From: Defluviitaleaceae bacterium
Lineage (GTDB): Bacteria > Bacillota > Clostridia > Lachnospirales > WQUN01
Assembly: GCA_009788055.1 (NCBI GenBank)
Contig: WQSG01000005.1
Location: 19,060 to 83,059, forward strand
Length of the DNA stretch: 64,000 nt
Reading direction: 5' to 3'
The notes under the pieces are model-generated. The model did no database searches, was not told where the DNA came from, and saw only the letters and a program-made list of their open reading frames with translations. Shown in pieces: positions 46,985-56,164 of the stretch (positions within the stretch are counted from its first letter, which is position 1; the number at the start of each line of letters is the position of its first letter). A program made the translations under genes and the position numbers.

Positions 46985-48604
46985 ATGAAAATACTTGTAT
47001 TTAACGGAAGCCCAAAAGGAAATGCTGGCAACAGTAATACCATGCACGTAACTCGCGCATTTTTAGAAGGTGCGGGGTTTGAAGATGCAGAAATAATTGA
47101 TGTGTCCAAGCAAAAAATCACCCCTTGTGCGGGCTGTTATGCCTGTTGGACGAAAACACCGGGGAAATGTATTTTCCGCGATGACATGGATACGATTCTT
47201 GAAAAAAGGGTTAGTGCAGATGTTGTTATTTGGTCGTTTCCTCTGTATTACTACAGCTTACCCAGCGGTATTAAAGCCTTGATGGACAGGCAACTGCCTA
47301 TGGGTAAGGCAAAAATGGGAAGTGACCATGAAAGCGGCTCTCATGTTGGGCGTTATGATGTTTCACATCAACGTCATGTGCTTATTTCCACCTGTGGTTT
47401 TTGGACAGCAGAAGGTAATTATGGAAGTGTAACAGCGCAATTTGACCGCATATTAAAAGAAAAGGGCGTACATTATGACAGCTTGTTTTGCGCACAAGGC
47501 GGAGCAATTTCCAACCCTGATGCAAAGCGATTCTTTGATAAATACATGGAAACAGTAAAACAAGCCGGCGCAGAATTTGCAAAAGGCAAAATAAGCGAGG
47601 AAACATTGGATAAAATATCCACTCCTGTTTTGCCCAAGGAAATATACAACTCTGCGGCAGATGCGTCTTGGGGAATAGACCACGACAAAGATGATAAAAC
47701 CCCACATGACAACAGCTTTGTTTTCACAAAACAAATGGCTGCATTTTACAAACATGACGGTACAGACCGTGTACTTGAAATGCACTACACAGATATAAAC
47801 AAAACTTATCAAATAGTAATGACGGCAAAAGGTGCAGAAGTAATAAGTGAGGGTTTCAAAAAAAGCACCACAAGAATTGAAACACCATTTTCATTATGGA
47901 GGGACATATCAAAAGGGGACGCGGATGGTCAAGCGGCTTTATTCCAAAAGAAGTATAAAGTTGTCGGGGATTTTAGCCTTATGATGAAATTTGATGAAAT
48001 TTTTGGCGACAGCAGCGAGTCTGCAAAAAAAGAGGTTTTTGCCGAGGAAAAATCGGCACTAAAAACAAACATGAAAGTGTTGCTGTTACCTTGGCTGGCT
48101 CTTTTAATCGCAAGCTCTTTTGACCCTATTATCGGCGGTGTGGTTGGCATAGCTGCGATTGCTCTTGTGCCGATGTGGTGGATAAAGCATCAACCTGTGA
48201 TATACGAAAAAATCACACTTATATTTATGGGCGCAGTTTCTGCCGCCCTACTGCTTGGCGTTGACGTTAGAATGGTAACGGCAATAGGTAACTTTAGCTA
48301 TGGACTAATGTGGCTTGGCAGTGCATTTACAAAAACATCATTGACGGCTCATTATTCCTATAATAACTACGATGATGGCGAGGCCCTCCGTAACAATCCG
48401 TTTTTCATAAAAATAAATCGGATTTTAACCGTTGGTTGGGGAGTTTTATTCTGCGCTGTTGCGCTATCTATGTACTTACTTGTGGGCTTGGGATTGCCGT
48501 CTCTTGTGGTAATGGCAATCCGTTATTTACCTATGGCGGCAATGGGAGCTTTTACAGCGTGGTACCCGGAGTGGTATATGTCAAGATGGTCCGGGGGGTG
48601 TTAG
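46985..48604 (+). CDS. flavodoxin-fold NAD(P)H oxidoreductase fused to a membrane domain
   Basis: This 539-residue protein has residues 1-200 that form an NADPH-dependent FMN reductase-like domain: MKILVFNGSPKGNAGNSNTM (FMN phosphate loop), PCAGCYACW, CIFRDDMD and WSFPLYYYSLPSGIKALMDR. A middle part follows (225-350), then about six membrane segments (363-535). The CxxCxxC-type pattern may hold a redox Cys or an Fe-S site. A soluble flavin reductase joined to a membrane domain suggests electron transfer at the membrane; no family name is certain. GGGGTGATT precedes the ATG. It is probably induced by the LytTR system next to it. Confidence 0.75.
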   Translation: MKILVFNGSPKGNAGNSNTMHVTRAFLEGAGFEDAEIIDVSKQKITPCAGCYACWTKTPGKCIFRDDMDTILEKRVSADVVIWSFPLYYYSLPSGIKALMDRQLPMGKAKMGSDHESGSHVGRYDVSHQRHVLISTCGFWTAEGNYGSVTAQFDRILKEKGVHYDSLFCAQGGAISNPDAKRFFDKYMETVKQAGAEFAKGKISEETLDKISTPVLPKEIYNSAADASWGIDHDKDDKTPHDNSFVFTKQMAAFYKHDGTDRVLEMHYTDINKTYQIVMTAKGAEVISEGFKKSTTRIETPFSLWRDISKGDADGQAALFQKKYKVVGDFSLMMKFDEIFGDSSESAKKEVFAEEKSALKTNMKVLLLPWLALLIASSFDPIIGGVVGIAAIALVPMWWIKHQPVIYEKITLIFMGAVSAALLLGVDVRMVTAIGNFSYGLMWLGSAFTKTSLTAHYSYNNYDDGEALRNNPFFIKINRILTVGWGVLFCAVALSMYLLVGLGLPSLVVMAIRYLPMAAMGAFTAWYPEWYMSRWSGGC

Positions 48605-50922
48605 GGCGTGTTAAAAAACCCATCAAAATAATTTGCTTTTGCGGCGTGGTTTGATTTTATTTCTTCAAAGAAATTTCGCAGGGCATTGTATTGGCTCTTG
48701 AAGATAAAGCCGTCATTGTTTAGCATTTCTCTTATGTCTTTGTAAAAACGGTTGGGGTAGATTTTTTGCGTGTCGATTTCATAAAGGCTGCCGACTGCAC
48801 TTGGCTGTTCCGTTACCCATGGGTAATCTGTGGCGATAGCGTCCAGCCGCACCAGTTCGCGACCTGTTTCATCTGTTTGAATATGTCCGTACTCGTTTAG
48901 TAAAAAATCTTTGTGTTGCGGCAAATCGTTGCACTCTGTGGTGAATTTTATTTCAAGAAGGCTTAAGATAAATTCTACCAGAAACGACGCGGGATGATTG
49001 GTGGGGTAGTCCAGTACATCCCCTTTTATGAAGCGTATGGTGGGGTGAATGGTTTTGAGATAGCTCCAGTATCCGTCGCCGCTGTCGCACTTGTCGAATA
49101 ACTCCTGCAAAAACGGGGTAAAGATAAAAAATTGCACCTTGGTTGGCACCATGTCGTACAGCATGGCAAAAGTTTGGTCGCCTGTAGCTTTTCGGCTTTC
49201 AAAGAAGCCGCCTATTTTCCGCATAAATTTTTCCTCTTGCATAGAGAAAAATCTGGCGCAGAAGTATTCCTGAAACGAGCGGTGCGTGAATTGGTATTTT
49301 CCTTCGTAAAACATCAGGCACAAATTGGTACATATGTCGTGGGCGAAATCGGTAGCTTTGGCGGTCTTGTTGTTTATCCACAGTTTGTCGTAGTATTGTT
49401 CAAATTCTTCATCGGTAAATTCAAATTTGGAATCGTGATAGGTTTGAAAACAAAATTCGGAAAAATAATCTGCAACGGTGTCCACTGTCATGCCGCTTTT
49501 GTATAGGCGGGTAAGGCTTCCTTTGCTGGCGTCGTGAGTTTCGGAAAGGGTGATAAACGCCTTTCGGTAGAACAAATGCATTTTGGCGGGAATGCTGGCG
49601 AATTTTTCAAATGTCAACAGCAGAATGGTAAGCAACAGCGGGTTTTCGATAAACGAGCGGTGCGTACTGTAAAGAGAGCCTTCAATAAGACTGCGGAATT
49701 TATTTTTGAACTCGGGTTCATCCGGTCGAAATTCGATTTTGTCTATGAAATTAACGGCCTGTTCCTTGGTGAACGGCTCAATTTTAAGCACGGTAAAGCG
49801 CGAAAACGACACGAAAGACTGGTATGGCCGCGAGGATATTATATAAAAATTGCCGCTGTATTTATCTGTGAATGTTTCAAGTTGCTGTTCAAATCGCGGG
49901 CGGTGGTGGAAGTTAATTTCGTCCAACGCGTCGAATAACAGCATGAACAAACCTTTATCAAGCCCGTCGCTGAACATGGATTTTGTTACGCTTTTGCTTA
50001 GTGTCGCCACGGTTGCGTATATGAAATCGGTTAGGTCGGTGGCGTCGTAATCCTTCAGCGAGATGAAAATTGGTATGCGCTTGAAGCTTTCGTTTTCTTC
50101 AATCGCATTCAGCAACAAGTGCCGAAGCATCATGGTTTTTCCCGTGCCGCCCATGCCTTTTAAAATAATAAAATTTGAAATTTCCGTAACGGTTTTTGCC
50201 GTTATTTTTTTTATGATTTCGTGATTGTAGCGGCTGTGATTGCGGCAGATTCCGTTTGGCACATACAGGCTGTAAAACGGTTTTGGCTGGTTAAGATACA
50301 GCAAGGTTTTGACTTTATTATATTTTTCCGTTGCATTGGAAAGGTATGTATTGTACGCATCGGCGGTGGGCTCCGCAGTGTTTTCCGAAAAAGAAATGCT
50401 GTCTTTTGTATCAAAAAAGGAACGCATGAAGTTATCCGAAATAAGTTCTGCCGCGGCTTTTCCTATGCGATTATCAACCGTTGTGGTGTACAAGAAAATT
50501 TCTGCAAGAAAATTTGCCGGCACAAATTTCCGCCCGTTTACCATGCTTATCAGCCTGTCGCAATGTACGCCGTCATCTTGCCGCGCTATTTCTCGCAGGG
50601 CAAGTACCGCAATTTTTCGCTTGGCGGGCTCGATTAACGGCACAATTCTTTTTAGAAAATACGCCGCCACTGCGCGTGGGTCTGCCTCTGCCGCCTTTGA
50701 TATTACATTCCCGAGGGCGTTGCTTCTTCCGTTTGGCAAATTCGTCGCGCATTGCAGTAATCCCGTAACCGCATTAGACGACAACGTGCAGTTAGCATCC
50801 ACAGACCTAACAAGCAAATTAAGATATTTCAGCTTGTTCACTCGCGCCGCGCCGCAAAACAGCAAAACCCTTGCGAATGTTCCAAAGCATAGTTTCATAT
50901 TGTCAACCCATTTCAAATACAT
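48601..50922 (-). CDS. NACHT-domain NTPase (STAND family), candidate defence protein
   Basis: This 773-residue protein has an N-terminal helical region (1-220) of unknown type. The NACHT core has Walker A GMGGTGKT (256-263), Walker B LLFDALDE (328-335), sensor IISSRP (361-366) and the downstream FTHRSFQEYFCARF typical of NACHT winged-helix/helical parts. The C-terminus (from about 590) shows no clear repeats. Bacterial NACHT proteins include antiphage systems that kill or arrest infected cells. There is no effector gene beside it; its N-terminal or C-terminal region may be the effector or sensor. Start ATG 50922 has a weak ribosome binding site; ATG 50898 is possible. It converges with the flavoprotein gene, overlapping by four bases. 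Confidence 0.85.
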   Translation of the reverse strand: MYLKWVDNMKLCFGTFARVLLFCGAARVNKLKYLNLLVRSVDANCTLSSNAVTGLLQCATNLPNGRSNALGNVISKAAEADPRAVAAYFLKRIVPLIEPAKRKIAVLALREIARQDDGVHCDRLISMVNGRKFVPANFLAEIFLYTTTVDNRIGKAAAELISDNFMRSFFDTKDSISFSENTAEPTADAYNTYLSNATEKYNKVKTLLYLNQPKPFYSLYVPNGICRNHSRYNHEIIKKITAKTVTEISNFIILKGMGGTGKTMMLRHLLLNAIEENESFKRIPIFISLKDYDATDLTDFIYATVATLSKSVTKSMFSDGLDKGLFMLLFDALDEINFHHRPRFEQQLETFTDKYSGNFYIISSRPYQSFVSFSRFTVLKIEPFTKEQAVNFIDKIEFRPDEPEFKNKFRSLIEGSLYSTHRSFIENPLLLTILLLTFEKFASIPAKMHLFYRKAFITLSETHDASKGSLTRLYKSGMTVDTVADYFSEFCFQTYHDSKFEFTDEEFEQYYDKLWINNKTAKATDFAHDICTNLCLMFYEGKYQFTHRSFQEYFCARFFSMQEEKFMRKIGGFFESRKATGDQTFAMLYDMVPTKVQFFIFTPFLQELFDKCDSGDGYWSYLKTIHPTIRFIKGDVLDYPTNHPASFLVEFILSLLEIKFTTECNDLPQHKDFLLNEYGHIQTDETGRELVRLDAIATDYPWVTEQPSAVGSLYEIDTQKIYPNRFYKDIREMLNNDGFIFKSQYNALRNFFEEIKSNHAAKANYFDGFFNTP

Positions 50923-51010
50923 TTCAAAGCCCGTATCAAATTACAATCAAAACCTTTGCAGGTAAACTAATAGGACAAGTTATTTTATCCACTACAAAGG
51001 AGGGAAGCAA

Positions 51011-51781
51011 GTGAGTTTTAAAGTTTTTATCGACCCCGGACACGGGGGGCGCGACCCGGGCGCGGTTGGCAACGGAATGCGTGAGTCGGATATCGCGCTG
51101 GAAGTGTCGAAGCGTTTTGGGATAATGCTTATTTGCGCGGGGGTGGAAGTAATGTACAGCCGCACGGAAGATATCAGCCCCGCGCAACGATGGCAAGCCG
51201 CAAACACATGGGGCGCGGATTTGTATGTAAGCGTTCACTGCAACGGGTTTACGGCGGACACCGCAAACGGTTACGAAACATTTTTCGCGGCAACAAAGCC
51301 CCAAGACAGGGCGTTTGCGGAATGCGTGCATTCGGCGTTTATCGCAGCAACGAGCTTGCGCGACCGAGGCGTTAAGCTTGACGGGCAATCTCAACACAGC
51401 GGCGGGCTGTCTGTTTTGCGGCGTTCCGCAATGCCCGCCGTGCTTGTAGAATTGGCATTCATCACCGCAAACCCAAACCTACTTGACATCACCGTACTGC
51501 GCGACAGACGCCCCCTTATGGCAGAAGCATTAGCAAGCGGCGTTTTTCAATTCCTAAACATTCAGCCCGAAAACGGAAAGGAGGTGAGTGAAATGGTGTA
51601 CCGCACAATTCAAGATATGCCCGAATGGGCGCAGGCAGGAATGCAACACCTTGTAGATATGCGCGTCCTTTCAGGGCGCACCCCCGACAACTTGGACATA
51701 GACGAAAACATGATGCGCATTCTCCTTGTCGTTCATCGGATGTTTGAACGCGCCGGGTTGCTTCCGGACATTGCGACGTAA
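51011..51781 (+). CDS. N-acetylmuramoyl-L-alanine amidase (Amidase_3)
   Basis: This 256-residue protein has the zinc-amidase motifs: VFIDPGHGGRDPGA (His11), an ESDIALEVSKRFG segment with the second ligand, DLYVSVHCNGF (third ligand) and the catalytic Glu in AVLVELAFI. It cleaves the MurNAc-L-Ala bond of peptidoglycan. There is no signal peptide, as in CwlC-type amidases that lyse the mother cell. The last 60 residues (YRTIQDMPEWAQAGMQHLVDMRVLSG) resemble an SLH-like segment and may bind the wall. GTG 51011 has GGAGGG upstream. Confidence 0.93.
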   Translation: MSFKVFIDPGHGGRDPGAVGNGMRESDIALEVSKRFGIMLICAGVEVMYSRTEDISPAQRWQAANTWGADLYVSVHCNGFTADTANGYETFFAATKPQDRAFAECVHSAFIAATSLRDRGVKLDGQSQHSGGLSVLRRSAMPAVLVELAFITANPNLLDITVLRDRRPLMAEALASGVFQFLNIQPENGKEVSEMVYRTIQDMPEWAQAGMQHLVDMRVLSGRTPDNLDIDENMMRILLVVHRMFERAGLLPDIAT

Positions 51782-51784
51782 AAA

Positions 51785-52579
51785 TTACGTCAACAACATC
51801 CTGTCTGATGCCATTTCTTCGCCGCTGGCGGTTTCAAACATTTTTAGAAGGTCGGGTACGGTTAGGTTGGTTTTTTCCTCGCCCTTTACGTCAAGGATAA
51901 GATTACCTTCGTGCATCATTATTATGCGGTTGCCGTTTTTAAGGGCGTCGCGCATATTGTGCGTTACCATTAGAGTGGTAAGGTTGTTTTCGTGTACGAG
52001 TTGGTTTGTTAAATCCAGAACGGTTTTTGCGGTTTTGGGGTCTAACGCGGCGGTGTGTTCGTCCAGTAGAAGAACACGCGGTTCGCGCAGGGTTGCCATC
52101 AAGAGGGACAATGCTTGCCTTTGCCCGCCCGAAAGCAAACCTACTTTGTCTGTCAGGCGGTTTTCCAGCCCAAGCCCGAGTGTCGCAAGGCGTTCGCGGT
52201 ACATGGCGCGTTCCTTGGCGGTTATGTGCCAGCGCAAAGTGCGGGACTTTCCTCTGCGGTATGCCAGCGCAAGATTTTCTTCAATGAACATATCGGCGGC
52301 TGTTCCCGCACGGGGGTCTTGGAAAACACGCCCCAAGTACAATGCGCGTTTATGTTCATGCAAGTTTGTTACGTCCACAGCGTCTACCGTTATTTTTCCT
52401 TCGTCCGGGAAAAATGTGCCCGCAATGGTATTTAAGAGGGTGCTTTTTCCCGCGCCGTTTCCGCCGATTACTGTTACATAGTCACCTTTTTCCAAGTGAA
52501 GCGAAACCCCATGAAGCGCGTGTTTTTCGATGGGTGTGCCGGGGTCGAACGTCTTTTTGATACCTGCCAGCGTCAACAT
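51785..52579 (-). CDS. ABC transporter ATP-binding protein (TrpZ-like)
   Basis: This 264-residue protein has Walker A GGNGAGKST (39-47), a Q-loop, the signature LLSGGQRQAL, Walker B VLLLDEHTAALD and the H-loop VTHNMRDAL. Together with the permease that overlaps its start by one base and the binding lipoprotein upstream, it forms an import system of the type annotated for tryptophan/tyrosine (TrpXYZ). The actual substrate is not determined. Confidence 0.93.
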   Translation of the reverse strand: MLTLAGIKKTFDPGTPIEKHALHGVSLHLEKGDYVTVIGGNGAGKSTLLNTIAGTFFPDEGKITVDAVDVTNLHEHKRALYLGRVFQDPRAGTAADMFIEENLALAYRRGKSRTLRWHITAKERAMYRERLATLGLGLENRLTDKVGLLSGGQRQALSLLMATLREPRVLLLDEHTAALDPKTAKTVLDLTNQLVHENNLTTLMVTHNMRDALKNGNRIIMMHEGNLILDVKGEEKTNLTVPDLLKMFETASGEEMASDRMLLT

Positions 52580-53523
52580 TACGTATTCCCCCTGTTGCGG
52601 ATAAATTTTCTTAACTTTGCGATATTGTCACGGAGAAGCGGCAAGCAAAGCGCGAACGCCACAATTACTGCCGTAACAAGGCGCAAGTCTGTTGACCGCA
52701 TAAAATCTACACTTAACGCAAGCGCGATAATTAACCTGTAAATAATCGAACCAATTACAATTGCAATAAGACTTGTCCAAAACCTGCGCGGGCGGAAAAT
52801 AACTTCCGCAATAATAACGGACGCCAAGCCGATAACAATAGTTCCGATACCCATATCAACCGACGCAAAGCCCTGTTGTTGCGCCCACAAAGAACCCGCA
52901 AGCGCGACCATTCCGTTAGACAACATAAGGCAAGCGATAATCATAATATCTGTGTTAATTCCTTGTGCTTTAACCATCTGTCTGTTATTGCCTGTGGCAC
53001 GGATTGCACTGCCGAACTCCGTTCCCATAAAGCAATACAACAACGCACTAACCACTACAACAACTACAACCGAAAGTAAAATAATCGCATTAGGCCGCGA
53101 AAGCCCCCAGTCTTGCAAAAATGTAAAAACCGACGTAACCCTTTGCGGCCCGTGCGGAAGAAGCGGCACATTATTCGCGCCCATTATCCGAAACACCACA
53201 GAGTACGCCGCAACCATTGTTAAAATACCCGCCAAAATGCTGGGGATTTTCAGCTTCGTATGCAGAAAGCCCGTGCAAAAACCCGCCGCGCTTCCCACAA
53301 GCACAGACAAAAGCGTCGCCAGAAACGGATTCATACCGCCCGAGATAAGCCGCGCACTCATGCCCGCCCCTAAAATAATAGAACCCTCTACACTCAAATC
53401 AGGCATTTCCAAAATACGAAACGCCAAAAATACGCCCATCGCCATAAGCGAAAAAATTATCCCAAGCGATACCGCACCCTGCATAACAATCCAGTTGTTC
53501 TCAAAAAACTGTAAAATAAACAT
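52579..53523 (-). CDS. ABC transporter permease (TrpY-like)
   Basis: This 314-residue protein has about eight membrane segments and the branched-chain-type permease pattern: GVFLAFRILEMPDLSVEGSIILGAGMSARLI, SILAGILTMVAAYSVVFRIMG and ATGNNRQMVKAQGIN (an EAA-like loop). It forms the membrane pore of the importer with the adjacent ATPase and binding protein. Its stop overlaps the ATPase start. Confidence 0.92.
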   Translation of the reverse strand: MFILQFFENNWIVMQGAVSLGIIFSLMAMGVFLAFRILEMPDLSVEGSIILGAGMSARLISGGMNPFLATLLSVLVGSAAGFCTGFLHTKLKIPSILAGILTMVAAYSVVFRIMGANNVPLLPHGPQRVTSVFTFLQDWGLSRPNAIILLSVVVVVVVSALLYCFMGTEFGSAIRATGNNRQMVKAQGINTDIMIIACLMLSNGMVALAGSLWAQQQGFASVDMGIGTIVIGLASVIIAEVIFRPRRFWTSLIAIVIGSIIYRLIIALALSVDFMRSTDLRLVTAVIVAFALCLPLLRDNIAKLRKFIRNRGNT

Positions 53524-53597
53524 ATGCTTCGCCTTTCATGGTGAAAAAATTTGAGGAGAAAGACCGTGAGAGCAACGCCCCCACGGTCTTCGCAGTC

Positions 53598-54611
53598 CTA
53601 TTCCGGGAACCAGACGTAATCTGCAAAGTGGGCGGGAACTTCAATGCCCAGTTCTTCTGCCATGAAGCCGTTTATGATGTAGTTGAGGTTAAGGTCCATG
53701 CCGAAGCGGATTGGCATTTCGGCAGGGTCTGCGCCGTAGATAAGGATATCGCGAGCCATTCTGCCTGATTCAAAACCAAGTTCAAAATAGTTGATGGAAA
53801 GGGTTGCAAGGCCGCCGCCCATTACCATCATATCTTCACCGGGGAAAACGGGAATGCCCGTTTCAATTGCAACTTGCCCTACGATAGGCATGGAATCCGC
53901 ATGAGTATTGTCTGTGGGAAGCCAAATTGCATCTGCGCGTGTTGCAAGCGAGAGGATGTTTTGCTGAACTTCGCCCACGGTTGTAACAGAACCTGTGATA
54001 ACTTCCAGCCCAAGGGATTCTGCATAGGCTATCGCAAGTTCGGCTTGATACACCGCGTTGGGTTCGCCGGAAGCGTATGCAATGCCCAGTATTTCCATAT
54101 CGGGCACAAAGTCAAAAATCATGTTAATTTGGTGCTGGATTGGGTTCATGTCCGACGCGCCCGTTACGTTATACCCGGGTGCTTCGTTGCTTGCAACCAC
54201 ACCTGCGCGTTCGTAGCTGGTAATTGCAGAACCCACAATGGGAATTTCATTTGTTGCGGCAAACATTGCTTGCACGCTTGGGGTTGCAATTGCGAGGATT
54301 AGGTCAACATTATTGTTTACGTGCCTGTCTGCAATGGTTGGCAGAACATCGCGGTCACCAAGTGCGTTTTGCACGTCAAAAACTGCGGGAACGCCATAGT
54401 ACTCAATCGCCGCCATAAAGCCGTCTTGCGCGGCTACAAGCGCGGGGTGTTCGGATAACTGAATCACGCCGATTTGGAAAGTGCGTTCGGCGGTGTCTGC
54501 CGCAGTGTCTCCGCCTGCCGCAGGTGCGCTTTCGTTTCCGTCGCTGCAAGCCACAAAGCCCGCCATCAAAAGTGCAGAAACCATTAACATAAGTACAAAT
54601 TTCATTTTCAT
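53598..54611 (-). CDS. ABC transporter substrate-binding lipoprotein (PF04392 type, TrpX-like)
   Basis: This 337-residue lipoprotein has a signal peptide and a Cys in GFVACS near residue 22. The mature part has the two-lobe pattern of ABC_sub_bind proteins: FQIGVIQLSEHPALVAAQDGFMAAIEYYG, LILAIATPSVQAMFAATNEIPIVGSAI, ILGIAYASGEPNAVYQAELA and DAIWLPTDNTH. It captures a small ligand, possibly an aromatic amino acid, for the permease downstream. I chose ATG 54611 after GAGAGGAAG; an ORF start at 54668 lies in the promoter region. Confidence 0.9.
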   Translation of the reverse strand: MKMKFVLMLMVSALLMAGFVACSDGNESAPAAGGDTAADTAERTFQIGVIQLSEHPALVAAQDGFMAAIEYYGVPAVFDVQNALGDRDVLPTIADRHVNNNVDLILAIATPSVQAMFAATNEIPIVGSAITSYERAGVVASNEAPGYNVTGASDMNPIQHQINMIFDFVPDMEILGIAYASGEPNAVYQAELAIAYAESLGLEVITGSVTTVGEVQQNILSLATRADAIWLPTDNTHADSMPIVGQVAIETGIPVFPGEDMMVMGGGLATLSINYFELGFESGRMARDILIYGADPAEMPIRFGMDLNLNYIINGFMAEELGIEVPAHFADYVWFPE

Positions 54612-54734
54612 TCTTCCTCTCTTCTTCCTAAAAATAAAGTCACAAAGCGAATTATACGCGCTGTACAAAAACCCGTCAACGATTTTATTACAGTTTTATT
54701 ACAAAAACATTTCCCTTATTTGGAATAAGTGTGT

Positions 54735-54740
54735 TATACT
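54735..54740 (+). promoter_or_regulatory. likely -10 box for the P-loop protein gene
   Basis: TATACT 43 bases before the ATG at 54783; no convincing -35 hexamer is seen at the usual distance. Confidence 0.4.
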
Positions 54741-54782
54741 GAAAAAGTAAGACAAGTTAATTATTAAGGGAGGCGTTTATAA

Positions 54783-55202
54783 ATGGTACAATTTTTAGCA
54801 GGAATGAAGGGCGAAGGCAAAACAAAAAAGCTAATTGATATGTCCAACCAAGACGCAAAAGTAACAGACGGCAACTTAGTGTTTATCGACGACAATCGCA
54901 GACACCTGCACGACCTTCACCGCGATGTGCGGTATGTGGTTGCGGAAAGCGGTGAGCTTGCAAACTACCGCGAGTTTATCGGTTTCGTGCTTGGCATTTT
55001 GGCAATGAACAGCGATATCAGGCACATTTATGTAGACAGTTTAAACAATATTTTGGCGCAAGACATTGTTGCGGACGACTGCCTTGAAAAATTAAAAAAC
55101 AGGCTGGACTCGCTGGTTAAAACAAACCAAGTAGGCTTTACAATAAGCCTAAACTGCGACAAAGCAAGCTTGCCCGAAGGCATTAAATCTTCACTTCTTT
55201 AA
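54783..55202 (+). CDS. small P-loop protein of unknown function
   Basis: This 139-residue protein begins MVQFLAGMKGEGKTKKLIDM, a short P-loop-like motif (GMKGEGKTK). Segments such as LVFIDDNRRHLHDL and IRHIYVDSLNNIL resemble Walker B-type strands of small ATPases. Similar clostridial proteins are often labelled PilT-like, but there are no pilus genes here. GGGAGG precedes the ATG. It is probably co-transcribed with the lipid kinase gene 62 bases downstream. Confidence 0.7.
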   Translation: MVQFLAGMKGEGKTKKLIDMSNQDAKVTDGNLVFIDDNRRHLHDLHRDVRYVVAESGELANYREFIGFVLGILAMNSDIRHIYVDSLNNILAQDIVADDCLEKLKNRLDSLVKTNQVGFTISLNCDKASLPEGIKSSLL

Positions 55203-55264
55203 AAAAATTCGAGGCCGCTTATCGCGGTTTCGCTACATATTAATTGTAAGGACTGGTTTCCGCA

Positions 55265-56164
55265 ATGAAAAAATTGAGGCTGATATACAATCCGTTTTCG
55301 GGGGACAGGCGATTTAAAGACGCGCTGGATTCCTGTGCGGAGATTTTTTTTGATGCGGGATATCTAACAAACACAATACGCGTCACCACGGAAGAAACAA
55401 TGGAAACCGCCATAGCCGAACTCACAAACGAGGACGCCCTTGTGATATCGGGCGGGGACGGCACGGTTAATATGGCAATAAACGCAATGAAACGCAACGG
55501 AAAAACAACGCCCCTTGGAATAATCCCCGCAGGAACGGCAAACGATTTTGCGTCCTTTTTAGAAATACCAAAAGAGCCGCGTCAAGCGGCGGAAGCCATT
55601 GCAAACGGATATGTAATTTCTGCCGATTTGGGCTGTGCAAACGGGCAGTATTTTAACAATGTGTGTGGCGGCGGGCTTTTCATAAATGTGTCGCATTCCC
55701 TTACAGGCGACAACCTTGCAAAAAGCATTTTCGGAAAACTTGCGTATTACATCAAAGGACTTGGACAACTGCCCAACATCACGCCGCTTCCCCTCCGCAT
55801 TACAACAGACTCTGCAACCTACGAAGAGGACTTCGCGCTGTTTCTTGTGCTAAACAGCGGCGGTTGCGGCGGCTTTAATAAAATTTCGCCAAACGCTTCC
55901 ATTAATGACGGCTATCTGGATTTTGTCGCCTTCCGCGCAATGGCAATGAAGGATATCGCGGGCTTGTTCCTTAAAATTCTTGCGGGCGAACACTTGGAAG
56001 ACCACCGCGTTTTATTTTCCCACGAAACTTCCGTTTCAATAGAGTACCTCGGCACAGACCCCATAAGCACAGACGTAGACGGCGAACCCGGCCCTGAAAT
56101 GCCGCTAAAAATCACCTGCGAAAAAGGCGGGCTTAACTTGCTTGTGCCAAAGGGCTTCAAGTAA
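55265..56164 (+). CDS. diacylglycerol kinase-family lipid kinase
   Basis: This 299-residue protein has the DAGK catalytic motifs: KLRLIYNPFSGDRR, VISGGDGTVNMAINAM (61-76) and GIIPAGTANDFASFLEIP. Members of the YegS/DgkB group phosphorylate diacylglycerol or related lipids at the membrane and return diacylglycerol to phospholipid synthesis. AAGGAC precedes the ATG. It converges with asnB, whose stop overlaps by eight bases. Confidence 0.92.
   Translation: MKKLRLIYNPFSGDRRFKDALDSCAEIFFDAGYLTNTIRVTTEETMETAIAELTNEDALVISGGDGTVNMAINAMKRNGKTTPLGIIPAGTANDFASFLEIPKEPRQAAEAIANGYVISADLGCANGQYFNNVCGGGLFINVSHSLTGDNLAKSIFGKLAYYIKGLGQLPNITPLPLRITTDSATYEEDFALFLVLNSGGCGGFNKISPNASINDGYLDFVAFRAMAMKDIAGLFLKILAGEHLEDHRVLFSHETSVSIEYLGTDPISTDVDGEPGPEMPLKITCEKGGLNLLVPKGFK

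Noticed and set aside
54627..54782. Tryptophan-responsive T-box for the TrpXYZ-like importer
   Set aside because: The gap is too short, holds no T-box motif, and the substrate itself is only a guess.
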